From Candidatus Marinamargulisbacteria bacterium (GTDB taxonomy: Bacteria > Margulisbacteria > Marinamargulisbacteria > UBA817), in the NCBI GenBank assembly GCA_023262965.1, contig JALQXX010000030.1, forward strand, positions 5,799-16,933: a DNA stretch of 11,135 bases. The letters are read 5' to 3'. Made by a program: the position numbers and the translations under genes. How positions within the stretch are numbered: position 1 is the first letter of the stretch; every line of letters starts with the position of its first letter. This document shows, one piece after another, positions 1 to 7,101 of the stretch. The notes under the pieces were generated by a model that was not told the origin of the DNA, searched no databases, and saw nothing but the letters and a program-made list of their open reading frames with translations.

Positions 1-207
1 AATATCATCAATACACATAAATATAATATCGATTGGTTGTGCGTAATTGTGCATATGAGTGGCAACATCCTGGTAATTTGCCGCCACCAATATGCGATAA
101 TAGGCGCTCAACATATCCACGATGGCTTGTTGATACATGGGATCTGGATCCACATATATCATTAACGGTTTGTATCGAATAATTTTTTTACGAAGCCACG
201 AAAACAT
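1..207 (-). CDS. Receiver-like (CheY-fold) domain protein, N-terminal fragment
   Basis: A 69-codon open frame starts at ATG 207-205 and runs off the left edge, so only the N-terminus is present. After a basic start (MFSWLRKKIIRYKP) comes LMIYVDPDPMYQQAIVDML, which resembles the beta1-alpha1 part of response-regulator receiver domains (hhhVDDDP...LL). Then follow a YYRILVAANYQDV stretch, like beta2-alpha2, and PIDIIFMCIDDI, like beta3. The second acidic residue of the usual pair is Pro. The residue that best aligns with the phosphorylated Asp is Cys, although an Asp follows two positions later. The start overlaps the stop of the RNase H gene by one base (TGATG), which implies co-transcription and translational coupling. 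The family call rests on pattern alone. It could be a pseudo-receiver or an unrelated alpha/beta protein. Confidence 0.6.
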   Translation of the reverse strand, partial: MFSWLRKKIIRYKPLMIYVDPDPMYQQAIVDMLSAYYRILVAANYQDVATHMHNYAQPIDIIFMCIDDI

Positions 208-827
208 CAGTTCTTTCGTTCAAAATCAGCCGGAATTTCCCCCCATTCAGTTGTTATCCATTTGTGAATAGGTACCCCTATTTCATGATTTTCAAGCCAT
301 ACTTGGGCACGCTGAACCAAATCAAGAATCGGTGCGGTGTCCGATGATCGTGTGATCGATGATTTGCACCGTTTATTTCGCACCCAAGCCAAGGCTGTTA
401 CCGAATCCGAATAAATCGGTAACGCCGTTTTATTCGCATGTTGCAACGCCAAGGCATGTACAATCGCCAAAAATTCACCCAAATTATTAGTGCCTAACCC
501 ATCGATTTTTTTGTAAAAAATCACTTCTTTTGTAGCCAAATACACCCCACGATACTCAACAACACCCGGGTTGCCACTGCAAGCGGCATCCACTGCCACA
601 CTATCCAAAATAACCTCGGGAGGCAACTCCCTCGCTATGCCGGAAAAGTCGTTCAAACCGGATACATCGGGCCCCGCTACGTAAGCGGCTTCCGCTTCGA
701 TTAATGTGCCAAACGATTGATAACGCGCCCCGATGTACCCATCGATCACCGCCTTGGTTGCCGCCCACGTTGTGTAAATACCGGGAGAATATCCCTTCCA
801 CACAACATACCATTTGGGTTTTTTCAT
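207..827 (-). CDS. rnhA: Ribonuclease H1 with N-terminal viroplasmin-like hybrid-binding domain
   Basis: This 206-residue enzyme should cleave the RNA strand of RNA-DNA hybrids in the cytoplasm, removing R-loops and primer remnants. Residues 1-50 (KWYVVWKGYSPGIYTTW ... YQSFGTLIEAEAAY) match the hybrid-binding (caulimovirus viroplasmin-like) domain of eukaryotic-type RNase H1, also known in some bacteria. Residues 74-206 are the RNase H fold. The four catalytic acids are visible as D80 (VDAACSGNPG), E118 (NNLGEF), D141 (YSDS) and D201 (GEIPADFERK). The GEIPADF ending is typical of bacterial two-domain RNases H. The start overlaps the hisD stop by one base (TAATG) and has no clear Shine-Dalgarno sequence, so translation is probably coupled to hisD. 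The gene symbol follows common use; it could also be named rnh1. Confidence 0.93.
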   Translation of the reverse strand: MKKPKWYVVWKGYSPGIYTTWAATKAVIDGYIGARYQSFGTLIEAEAAYVAGPDVSGLNDFSGIARELPPEVILDSVAVDAACSGNPGVVEYRGVYLATKEVIFYKKIDGLGTNNLGEFLAIVHALALQHANKTALPIYSDSVTALAWVRNKRCKSSITRSSDTAPILDLVQRAQVWLENHEIGVPIHKWITTEWGEIPADFERKN

Positions 828-2104
828 TACTGAAGTCGTATTGCAACCGCTTGATAATGGGCATCAAATCCCTCAGCCTGTGTTAAATGCGCAATATCTG
901 TCGCCACATCCGCTAACCATGCTTGGGTCGTTTCTAAATATGATGAATATTTCATAAAATCCATAACCCCCAATGGGGATGCAAATCGGGCCGATCGGGC
1001 CGTTGGCAACACATGATTGGGTCCCGCATAATAATCCCCCAATGTGACCGGTGTATACGGTCCACAAAACAACGAACCACCATGACGCACCAAGGGCCGC
1101 ATATATTCAGCTGTATCCGTCAATAGCACCACATGTTCCGATGCACACTGATTAATGGCCGCAATACTATCTTCATGATTGTCCACAACCGCAATCACCG
1201 CATTGGCTGCGGATTGACGCAAAATGGTTTGTCGGGTCAACACGGTTTGTTGATCCGCAGCAGCAATCTGAATGGCCTCGGCAATTTGAGGAGACGTTGT
1301 TATAGCTACTGCCGATGCATCCGGATCATGCTCCAATTGCGCCCACATTTCTGCCGCCGCATAAGCCGCATAGGCCGGTGTATCCACATACACACATACC
1401 TCCGAAGGTCCCGCTGGCTTATCAATATCCACAACCCCATACACCAATTGTTTTGCCGCTGTTACATATCGGTTACCTGGCCCAACAATTTTATCCACCG
1501 CTGGTATGGTATCCGTACCATAGGCCAGGGCAATAATCGCCTGTGCGCCCCCTATTGAATAGATCTCCGACACCCCAGCAATGTCTGCCGCCACCAAAAC
1601 CGTTGGGTTAATGGCTCCCTGTGTGGGGGGCGATACCATAACAACGCGCGAACACCCCGCAATAATCGCAGGGATAGCCGTCATTAATACCGATGTTGGG
1701 TATGCCGCCCGACCACCCGGCACGTACAACCCAACCGCATCAATCGCGTTAAATTGAGCGCCATAGCAACGCCCTTCTTCTGAATAATGCCAATTACGCG
1801 GTATTTGATGCCGATGATAGGCCTGAATGTTAGCCGCCGCACGCCGTAACGCATCTACAACCGACTCCGAAACCTGCTTGTAAGCCGCCGCCACCTGTTC
1901 TGGGGTGACGCGCAACGCACTGGGTGCCACCACCACCCCATCAAATTGCGCGGTGTAATCACATACCGCCGCATCCCCACGGTCAACAACGGCCGCCTTT
2001 ATGGCCATAACATCCCGAATCGTATCGGCATCCATGGACGCTTGACGAGACCGGTGTAAACACCATGCCTTCAATGTACCCCCGCCTCGAATCTGCTCAA
2101 ACAT
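827..2104 (-). CDS. hisD: Histidinol dehydrogenase
   Basis: The product catalyses the last two steps of histidine synthesis: L-histidinol to L-histidinal to L-histidine, with NAD+ and Zn2+, in the cytoplasm. It is 425 residues long, the usual size. Diagnostic stretches are [17 protein letters not shown] (125-141), [14 protein letters not shown] (205-218) and the GPSEV loop (232-236). Zinc and catalytic residues are all present as Q256, H259, E323, H324, D357 and H416. Each is offset by exactly three from the E. coli enzyme numbering (Q259, H262, E326, H327, D360, H419). No other his gene is in the window, so hisD is separated from the rest of its pathway here. It lies 54 bases after aroA and appears to have its own extended -10 promoter. 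There is no good Shine-Dalgarno sequence, in line with a leaderless or very short-leader transcript. Confidence 0.97.
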   Translation of the reverse strand: MFEQIRGGGTLKAWCLHRSRQASMDADTIRDVMAIKAAVVDRGDAAVCDYTAQFDGVVVAPSALRVTPEQVAAAYKQVSESVVDALRRAAANIQAYHRHQIPRNWHYSEEGRCYGAQFNAIDAVGLYVPGGRAAYPTSVLMTAIPAIIAGCSRVVMVSPPTQGAINPTVLVAADIAGVSEIYSIGGAQAIIALAYGTDTIPAVDKIVGPGNRYVTAAKQLVYGVVDIDKPAGPSEVCVYVDTPAYAAYAAAEMWAQLEHDPDASAVAITTSPQIAEAIQIAAADQQTVLTRQTILRQSAANAVIAVVDNHEDSIAAINQCASEHVVLLTDTAEYMRPLVRHGGSLFCGPYTPVTLGDYYAGPNHVLPTARSARFASPLGVMDFMKYSSYLETTQAWLADVATDIAHLTQAEGFDAHYQAVAIRLQ

Positions 2105-2112
2105 ATATCCGA

Positions 2113-2121
2113 ATTATATCA
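2113..2121 (-). promoter_or_regulatory. Putative extended -10 promoter of hisD
   Basis: The aroA-hisD gap reads TGATATAAT on the minus strand. This is a perfect TATAAT preceded by a TG-N extended -10 motif. No convincing -35 box lies 16-18 bases upstream, which is common for extended -10 promoters. The -10 ends 8 bases before the hisD ATG, so transcription would begin at or just before the start codon. hisD could thus be transcribed apart from the upstream operon. The motif could be chance in a locally AT-rich gap. Confidence 0.5.
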
Positions 2122-2158
2122 AGAAAAACCGCATTCCACATCCCCCAAATTAGCCTAT

Positions 2159-3436
2159 TTAAGCAATTGGTGTAGGGATATCATTCAAAATCGCGGAAAA
2201 ATTGGGGAACGACGTTTGAATGCTATCCGATCCATCAATAACCGATTGACACCCATACGCCGCAGACACAATGGCTGCCGACATCGCCAATCGATGGTCA
2301 AAATGCGCATCATAATGCCAGGTCAATCCAATGGGCTGCGGTCCATGAATGTCAAATCCATCCGGATATTCGGTAATCGTACCCCCCAGCGTCTGTACCA
2401 GCCGCACAATACCCGCAATGCGATCCGATTCCTTAACACGCAACTCTTCTGCGCCACGAACGCGAAAACACCCCGGTTGCGTCAAAGCAATCATTGCTAT
2501 TATGGGCAATTCATCAATAATATTTGGAATCCACTCCAATGGAATGGTCACATTATGACGCAATGGCGATGGATCAACATAAATATCTCCCATCGGCTCA
2601 CGTGACGTATGATCAACGACCATTCGTATACCAATACCCATAGCCTTGAGGGCCGTTATACATGCTATTCGAGACGGATTTAAGCCCACATGGGTCAAAT
2701 GAATGGGGCGATTGGCTAAAATCCCATAGGCTATAAAAAATAGCGCCGATGATATATCTGATGGAATTTGAATAGGGTCCGTCGGCGCTGTCAATGATGC
2801 CGCGGGGATGGCAATCGTTCGGTTATCCACCAAAACAGGTACCCCAAAAACCGTCAATAGTATTTCGGTATGATTGCGACAGGCCTCTGGTTCAATCACC
2901 GTCACCGGAACCCCGGCACTGATTCCCGCTAATAGTACCGCGGATTTTACCTGAGCACTTGCTATGGGCATGGCATATCGTGTATTCAAACGCAACTGCG
3001 GATTCCCTTGAATACGCAAGGGCGGACACCCGTTATCAGACGACTCAATACGGACCCCCATAGCACGCAATGGCTCAATAATACGGCCCATAGGGCGTTT
3101 TTGGATGGAAGCGTCTCCTGTAAGGGTCGCATTAACCGAAGTACCCCCCAACGCACCCGCAATTAAACGAATCGCTGTACCGGAGTTCCCCACATCCAAT
3201 ACCCGATTCGGCGATTGGAGAGCACGGGGGCCTCGACCGTATATCCGTAACTGATCCCCATGTCGGTCAATACGAACCCCCAATTGCTGCCAAATTGCCA
3301 TATTATTCAAACAATCATCGGCCAACAAAAACCCGTTAACCGTTGTGACACCATGGGCCAATGACCCCATAATAACCGCTCGATGCGATATGGATTTATC
3401 ACCCGGAATCGTATGAATGGTATAATACGCCCCCAT
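2159..3436 (-). CDS. aroA: 3-phosphoshikimate 1-carboxyvinyltransferase (EPSP synthase), class II-like
   Basis: The product transfers the enolpyruvyl group of PEP to shikimate 3-phosphate, the sixth step of the shikimate pathway, in the cytoplasm. It has 425 residues, the usual size. Visible motifs are PGDKSISHR (11-19), GNSGTAIR (83-90), GDASIQKRPM (107-116), SAQVKS (160-165), IDELPI (307-312), EELRVKESDRI (330-340) and DHR (380-382). The set GDKS, SAQVK (160-164), RNHTE (187-191) and NPSR (263-266) fits the pattern described for class II, low-glyphosate-sensitivity EPSP synthases, with S replacing T in N-X-T-R. The C-terminal TSFPNF also resembles class II enzymes. The start overlaps the stop of the preceding small gene by one base (TAATG). 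Family assignment is firm, class assignment is probable, and any inhibitor tolerance is inference. Confidence 0.96.
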   Translation of the reverse strand: MGAYYTIHTIPGDKSISHRAVIMGSLAHGVTTVNGFLLADDCLNNMAIWQQLGVRIDRHGDQLRIYGRGPRALQSPNRVLDVGNSGTAIRLIAGALGGTSVNATLTGDASIQKRPMGRIIEPLRAMGVRIESSDNGCPPLRIQGNPQLRLNTRYAMPIASAQVKSAVLLAGISAGVPVTVIEPEACRNHTEILLTVFGVPVLVDNRTIAIPAASLTAPTDPIQIPSDISSALFFIAYGILANRPIHLTHVGLNPSRIACITALKAMGIGIRMVVDHTSREPMGDIYVDPSPLRHNVTIPLEWIPNIIDELPIIAMIALTQPGCFRVRGAEELRVKESDRIAGIVRLVQTLGGTITEYPDGFDIHGPQPIGLTWHYDAHFDHRLAMSAAIVSAAYGCQSVIDGSDSIQTSFPNFSAILNDIPTPIA

Positions 3437-3747
3437 TAAATCACAAAACCCCGTCGCTCACTAAAGTTGTCATTCCAGTCGGATTGCCCCTTGTTTTTTT
3501 TGGACTTTTTTCGCTGGTCTTTTAAAAAATTGGTGTCAAATTTAACACTTTGCACCCGGATATGGTTGGTGGCTTGATCCGGCCGCTTGATTCGACTCAC
3601 CAATACCGATATTTTGCGTTCTTTGGCGTTAACACGTTGGCCCAACAAATCACTTACTGCGCGTGTAATGCGATTGAATTCCCGAACAATGGGCATTAAT
3701 TCATTGGATTCCTTGGGCGTTAAGGTCAGCGGGGGGCGTTTTTTCAT
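3436..3747 (-). CDS. Small basic protein of unknown function
   Basis: I do not recognise this 103-residue protein. It begins MKKRPPLTLTPKESNELMPIV and has a helical-looking section (about 12-45, containing IVREFNRITRAVSDLLGQRV). A beta-prone stretch follows (ISVLVSRI), then a strongly basic tail around residues 76-86 (DQRKKSKKNKG), suggesting nucleic-acid, ribosome or acidic-partner binding. It has no signal peptide or membrane segment. Its start overlaps the stop of the upstream coiled-coil gene by four bases (ATGA) with a GGAGA Shine-Dalgarno element 4 bases upstream, and its stop overlaps aroA (TAATG). This double coupling, and a frame free of interruptions, supports a real gene. The close pairing with the 229-residue protein suggests the two act together, which is inference. 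Confidence 0.75.
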   Translation of the reverse strand: MKKRPPLTLTPKESNELMPIVREFNRITRAVSDLLGQRVNAKERKISVLVSRIKRPDQATNHIRVQSVKFDTNFLKDQRKKSKKNKGQSDWNDNFSERRGFVI

Positions 3748-4433
3748 GACGTCTCCGATGAACCCTCTTCCACAAGCGGCGTGATTGATTGTTTAATCGC
3801 ATGGGTTGATGAATCGGTGGGCAATTGATTTAAGGTTTCACGGACGGATTGTTCGTTCAATGTAATTTCAGCATCGGCTAATTGTTTGGTTAACTGATCA
3901 TCGCGACGTTTCAACCGCTTGAATGTTTCAATATTATGAAACAATTGCCCCAATTCATAATTGTGATCGGGATCTGCCAACTGAACCCCTTCTAGGGCAT
4001 CGGCCAACTGCATGAGCTCGTCCATTTTTTTTTCGAGTGATTTTTGAACATCATTGGTATCACCAAATAATTCATCTTGCATGAGTCCCGCCATGGCTTC
4101 TGCCACCACCTGCGACTCGGTCCCTTTTCCCATTTGAGCCTGATGGGCGTTATCTTGGGCGTTAATGTGCTGCTGTTGAGCCACTGTTTGCTCGTTTAAC
4201 TGAGCGAGCTGGCGATCATATTGGGCCCTATCCTTTTTTAGCGAATCACTTTGGGGCATCTTAAACTGCTGCTGATTTTTGAGCTCCTGAGACAACTCCC
4301 TAACCGTGTCCATAACCGCCGCCATTCCCTTTGCAGTATCGGCAACCTTAGCCTTTAACTCAGCGGATTGGTCCACCTGTATAGACCCTTGAATAGGGCG
4401 CTGATTGACGTTGCCTGAAGAAGGTACGCTCAT
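3744..4433 (-). CDS. Coiled-coil protein of unknown function
   Basis: This 229-residue, Gln-rich, acidic protein is not recognised. The first ~20 residues are Ser/Asn/Gln-rich and look disordered. Residues about 22-100 (ELKAKVADTAKGMAAVMDTV, RELSQELKNQQQ, then a Gln-rich run ending near HQAQMGKG) and about 125-200 (KSLEKKMDELMQLADAL, ETFKRLKRRDDQLTKQLADA) have heptad-like helices. There is no signal peptide or membrane segment. The short EEGSSETS end is acidic and polar. The start overlaps the methyltransferase stop by four bases (ATGA) and is preceded by AAAGGG six bases upstream, a fair Shine-Dalgarno site. Its general look recalls structural or chaperone-like components of secretion or flagellar systems, but no such genes lie nearby and I make no family claim. 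Confidence 0.75.
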   Translation of the reverse strand: MSVPSSGNVNQRPIQGSIQVDQSAELKAKVADTAKGMAAVMDTVRELSQELKNQQQFKMPQSDSLKKDRAQYDRQLAQLNEQTVAQQQHINAQDNAHQAQMGKGTESQVVAEAMAGLMQDELFGDTNDVQKSLEKKMDELMQLADALEGVQLADPDHNYELGQLFHNIETFKRLKRRDDQLTKQLADAEITLNEQSVRETLNQLPTDSSTHAIKQSITPLVEEGSSETS

Positions 4434-5188
4434 GATAAGCCCTTTGTTAAGTAATGCAATGCAATACCCGCACTAACCGCTACATTCAACGATTCCATAT
4501 CGCCAATCATTGGAATCGACACCAGCGTATTTTCAAATTCAACAAATCGTCGCACATCCACCCCGCGACCTTCTGATCCACAAACCAAGGAAAAACGATC
4601 CATAGGGGGCATGCTGTGTACCGAATGCTGGCCACGCGGATCCAATATAATCAATGGCGTACGGGTTTGACGCATCCATTCCCGCCAATTAACCTCATGG
4701 AAAACGGCTATATGAGCCAAGGCCCCGGCAGATGCATTCACACTTTTGGGATGAAATACATCGACGCAATCAGGGGTAACACAAACGATGTTTAACCCAA
4801 ATGCCACCATCGACCGCAAAATAGCCCCCATATTACCAGGATCCTGAATTCCATCCAATAGGACCACCTGTTTGGAAGCATACAGCAAGGCGTCCCGATA
4901 TGTGGGTCGCTTTATGATTACCAAAACCCCGGGATGCGAGGGCTTGCCTGTTACCGCGGTAAGCCACTTCATGGGAGCCAACATAATTTTATGATGGGAT
5001 GCCCACGGTGGAGGCGTTGTGGTTGTCGCTACAATCACCTGTTCAATCTCAAATCGATTGCGAAAGGCCTCAATTACCTTGGGCTGATCAATGCATATCC
5101 ATGACGATTTCCTGCGAAAATGACTGGATCCATACCAACGATCCACATCCCGCTGACTAATGATATTGGGCAACAAGTGCGGTTGCAT
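4430..5188 (-). CDS. SpoU/TrmH-family RNA 2'-O-methyltransferase
   Basis: This is a SPOUT-class, SAM-dependent enzyme that methylates a ribose 2'-OH in rRNA or tRNA. From ATG 5188 it has 252 residues. An N-terminal substrate-binding region of about 85 residues precedes the knotted catalytic domain. Motif 1 is DPGNMGAILR (116-125), with the catalytic-type Arg and the conserved Asn. Motif 2 is LVCGSEGRGV (201-210). Motif 3 is SIPMIGDMESLNVAVSAGIAL (224-244), written in two parts: SIPMIGDMES and LNVAVSAGIAL. The layout is closest to RlmB/TsnR-like rRNA methyltransferases, but the target cannot be read from sequence. The start lies inside the 3' end of ispF. A TTG at 5197-5195 in the same frame sits 9 bases after a strong GGGAGGT (5213-5207) and is a serious alternative start, adding three residues. 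The longer frame to 5362 is only the shadow of ispF. Confidence 0.92.
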   Translation of the reverse strand: MQPHLLPNIISQRDVDRWYGSSHFRRKSSWICIDQPKVIEAFRNRFEIEQVIVATTTTPPPWASHHKIMLAPMKWLTAVTGKPSHPGVLVIIKRPTYRDALLYASKQVVLLDGIQDPGNMGAILRSMVAFGLNIVCVTPDCVDVFHPKSVNASAGALAHIAVFHEVNWREWMRQTRTPLIILDPRGQHSVHSMPPMDRFSLVCGSEGRGVDVRRFVEFENTLVSIPMIGDMESLNVAVSAGIALHYLTKGLS

Positions 5189-5633
5189 GAACGGCAATGC
5201 CTTCTGACCTCCCTTCAAATCCCAACTGTTCCGTTGTGGTCGCTTTAACCCCAATCGTATCCACCGAAATGGCCATTGCTTCGGCCAACGATTCTCGAAT
5301 AGCCTGTATATGCGGTTTAAACACCGGTTCTTGTGCAACAATAACCGTGTCCACATTGCCAATCCGAAACCCCTGTTTTTGAACCGCCTTGCACACGGTT
5401 TTCAATAACACCGTACTGTTCGCATTTTTGTATTGGGGATCCGTATCGGGAAACCAATCCCCAATACTCCCCAACGCCACGGCCCCCAATAAGGCATCCA
5501 TAATGGCATGGGTCAACACATCGGCATCGGAATGGCCCAGCAACCCTTTGGTATGCGGAATTGTGACCCCACCCATAATTAATGGCCGATCAACCACAAA
5601 TGCATGAACATCGTACCCAATCCCAATTCGCAT
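5157..5633 (-). CDS. ispF: 2-C-methyl-D-erythritol 2,4-cyclodiphosphate synthase
   Basis: The product converts 4-diphosphocytidyl-2-C-methylerythritol 2-phosphate to the cyclic diphosphate with release of CMP, the fifth step of the MEP isoprenoid pathway. It is a cytoplasmic homotrimer. From ATG 5633 it has 158 residues, the family norm. The metal-binding residues fall at D8, H10 (GYDVHAF) and H42 (LTHA), the same numbers as in E. coli IspF, which supports this start over ATG 5642 or 5636. GHSDADV (33-39), DWFPDTDPQ and the C-terminal TTTEQLGFEGRSEGIA are also diagnostic. The start overlaps the stop of the upstream membrane-protein gene by one base (TGATG) without a clear Shine-Dalgarno site. 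Its 3' end overlaps the methyltransferase start. IspD, often adjacent or fused in other bacteria, is not here. Confidence 0.96.
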   Translation of the reverse strand: MRIGIGYDVHAFVVDRPLIMGGVTIPHTKGLLGHSDADVLTHAIMDALLGAVALGSIGDWFPDTDPQYKNANSTVLLKTVCKAVQKQGFRIGNVDTVIVAQEPVFKPHIQAIRESLAEAMAISVDTIGVKATTTEQLGFEGRSEGIAVHATALVAQYH

Positions 5634-6178
5634 CATATCCATGATAGCATGTATCCCAAGGTAGAAACCATTAGCTTAATACCACTCAAGATAATAAGAA
5701 CCGATAGTCCAAAAAGCGTCCAGGTCATTTTGGTTGATGTATTGTATAACTGACTCATAATAATCCACATGTACCTATAATGAATACCTATTAAACCAAT
5801 GATCAGTATCATACCAATAACTATAAAATTGCGTTGAATAATGCCCATAATAGGCAGTAGCCATAATACCGATTGGCTCAATCCTATCCAATACACAAGT
5901 GGCATTAACTGCCCTTTTTGCCCCATAATTTGGGCGGTTACGTCCAATACCATCGCATGAATCACCACATTCACCACATACCCCAAAACAACAATCAAAA
6001 CCAACGCAGCACTTAGTACCGACCACTTTACAGCAACAAAACTTAAGGTAGAAGAATTGACAATCCCTAGTAACGCGCCTACGATCATGACCAGCCACCA
6101 ATCACTCCATGTTTTTTGATGATTGTACATCCGAATGGTCTGGCGCGGATGCATTATAAACCGGTAAAGCAATGTCAT
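5633..6178 (-). CDS. YIP1-like multi-pass membrane protein
   Basis: This 181-residue, very hydrophobic protein starts at ATG 6178, which overlaps the sppA stop by one base (TAATG). The N-terminus MTLLYRFIMHPRQTIRMY resembles the short cytoplasmic lead of bacterial YIP1-domain proteins, where an NP/HPR motif precedes the membrane region. About five membrane segments are visible, roughly at residues 27-48, 54-80, 92-110, 117-140 and 155-178. The first begins WWLVMIVGALLGIV. No catalytic motif is seen. The YIP1 assignment is moderate, since the family is defined mainly by topology. Bacterial members are of unknown or transport-related function. Its position directly after an S49 peptidase suggests a role at the inner membrane. 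An upstream in-frame ATG at 6262 would lie deep inside sppA and is not preferred. Confidence 0.75.
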   Translation of the reverse strand: MTLLYRFIMHPRQTIRMYNHQKTWSDWWLVMIVGALLGIVNSSTLSFVAVKWSVLSAALVLIVVLGYVVNVVIHAMVLDVTAQIMGQKGQLMPLVYWIGLSQSVLWLLPIMGIIQRNFIVIGMILIIGLIGIHYRYMWIIMSQLYNTSTKMTWTLFGLSVLIILSGIKLMVSTLGYMLSWI

Positions 6179-7101
6179 TATCGTATCTCGAGGGTCTCCT
6201 GAAGACGGGGAATGGCATACGGGCGAAACGACGCAGCCATGGACCCAAATGATTTCACCCAATCTTTGATGCCACGCTCGGAGGAGATGACTTTTGGATC
6301 ATCAATTCCCACCAACTTGCCTGCATACTGAATCGCATCATGGAGCCCGCCCAATTGGTCCACCAACTGCTCGGCTAACGCGTCCTCGCCGGCATAAATA
6401 CGCCCATCGGCTAAAACATGGGCTTGATCGGGGGTAACGTTTCGATTGGTAATCAACACTTGCTTAAATTGATTGTGTACGGTTTCGAGCAATTTATTAA
6501 TCAAATACTCATCGTCACGGGTGGGACTTCGCCAGGGATTCAGCAAGTCCTTGTGAGGACCGGCTTTGTATGTGCGCATATCAATCCCATATTTTTTAGG
6601 CACTTGTGTTAAGTCCAAAGTCTGCGTAATAACCCCCAAGGACCCCACAATGCTACCGGGATGCGCAAAAATATAATCCCCAGCCAAGGCCACCCAATAG
6701 GCACCCGATGCCCCAATATCCATAATCGATACGATAACCGGCTTTTTGGTATCCGTTGAAAAGCGTTTGACCGCCCCATAAAGTTCTTGAGAGGCCCCCA
6801 CCGTTCCGCCGGGGGAATTAATTTTTAACACCACCGCTTTAACCGCTTTATTCGAAGCCGCCACCCGAAACTGATCGGTAACGGTGTCAACCAGACTCAT
6901 TTCCCACTGGGTGCCTGTTGCTGAAATCATGCCTTCAATGGGAATAACCATGACCCCGCTTTTGGGTGTTCCCGATGCGGACTGCAATCGGGTTTCTTGA
7001 AATTGATTGTAACCGCCCAGAATAATGGACACAACAATCAAGGCCACAATCCCGTATACTTTTTGGGATTCGGATGACATTATGGCGTTAAAACGTTTCA
7101 T
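6178..7101 (-). CDS. sppA: S49 family peptidase, SppA-like signal peptide peptidase
   Basis: This is a membrane-bound serine peptidase that cleaves leftover signal peptides and other membrane peptides. From ATG 7101 it has 307 residues, the size of the short (single-domain, Bacillus/archaeal-like) SppA rather than the ~600-residue E. coli form. Residues about 15-30 (VYGIVALIVVSIILGG) form an N-terminal anchor. VVLKINSPGGTVGAS (90-104), DIGASGAYWVA (128-138) with nucleophile S132, GSIVGSLGVI (149-158) and K184 in AGPHKD (180-185) give the Ser/Lys dyad of the family. The start lies 14 bases inside the 3' end of purL. ATG 7080 is an alternative, but it gives a shorter basic lead. The ATG at 7152 would add a 17-residue extension inside purL and is less likely. 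The next gene encodes a YIP1-like membrane protein. Confidence 0.93.
   Translation of the reverse strand: MKRFNAIMSSESQKVYGIVALIVVSIILGGYNQFQETRLQSASGTPKSGVMVIPIEGMISATGTQWEMSLVDTVTDQFRVAASNKAVKAVVLKINSPGGTVGASQELYGAVKRFSTDTKKPVIVSIMDIGASGAYWVALAGDYIFAHPGSIVGSLGVITQTLDLTQVPKKYGIDMRTYKAGPHKDLLNPWRSPTRDDEYLINKLLETVHNQFKQVLITNRNVTPDQAHVLADGRIYAGEDALAEQLVDQLGGLHDAIQYAGKLVGIDDPKVISSERGIKDWVKSFGSMAASFRPYAIPRLQETLEIR

Noticed and set aside
1133-1558. 141-codon plus-strand frame antisense to hisD
   Set aside because: The translation is Arg/His/Cys-rich with no motif, as expected for the complement of a conserved gene.
3744-4433. Type III secretion or flagellar component (gatekeeper or FliJ-like), suggested by the coiled coil
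   Set aside because: No other secretion or flagellar gene is nearby and no specific motif can be shown. Coiled coils of this kind are not diagnostic.
5189-5362. N-terminal extension of the RNA methyltransferase frame
   Set aside because: It lies wholly within conserved ispF sequence in another frame and has no resemblance to the methyltransferase family. A start at 5188 or 5197 gives the expected length.
6179-6262. 28-residue extension of the YIP1-like protein
   Set aside because: It lies within sppA and would put a non-family stretch before MTLLYRFIMHPR. The TAATG junction at 6178 is the natural start.
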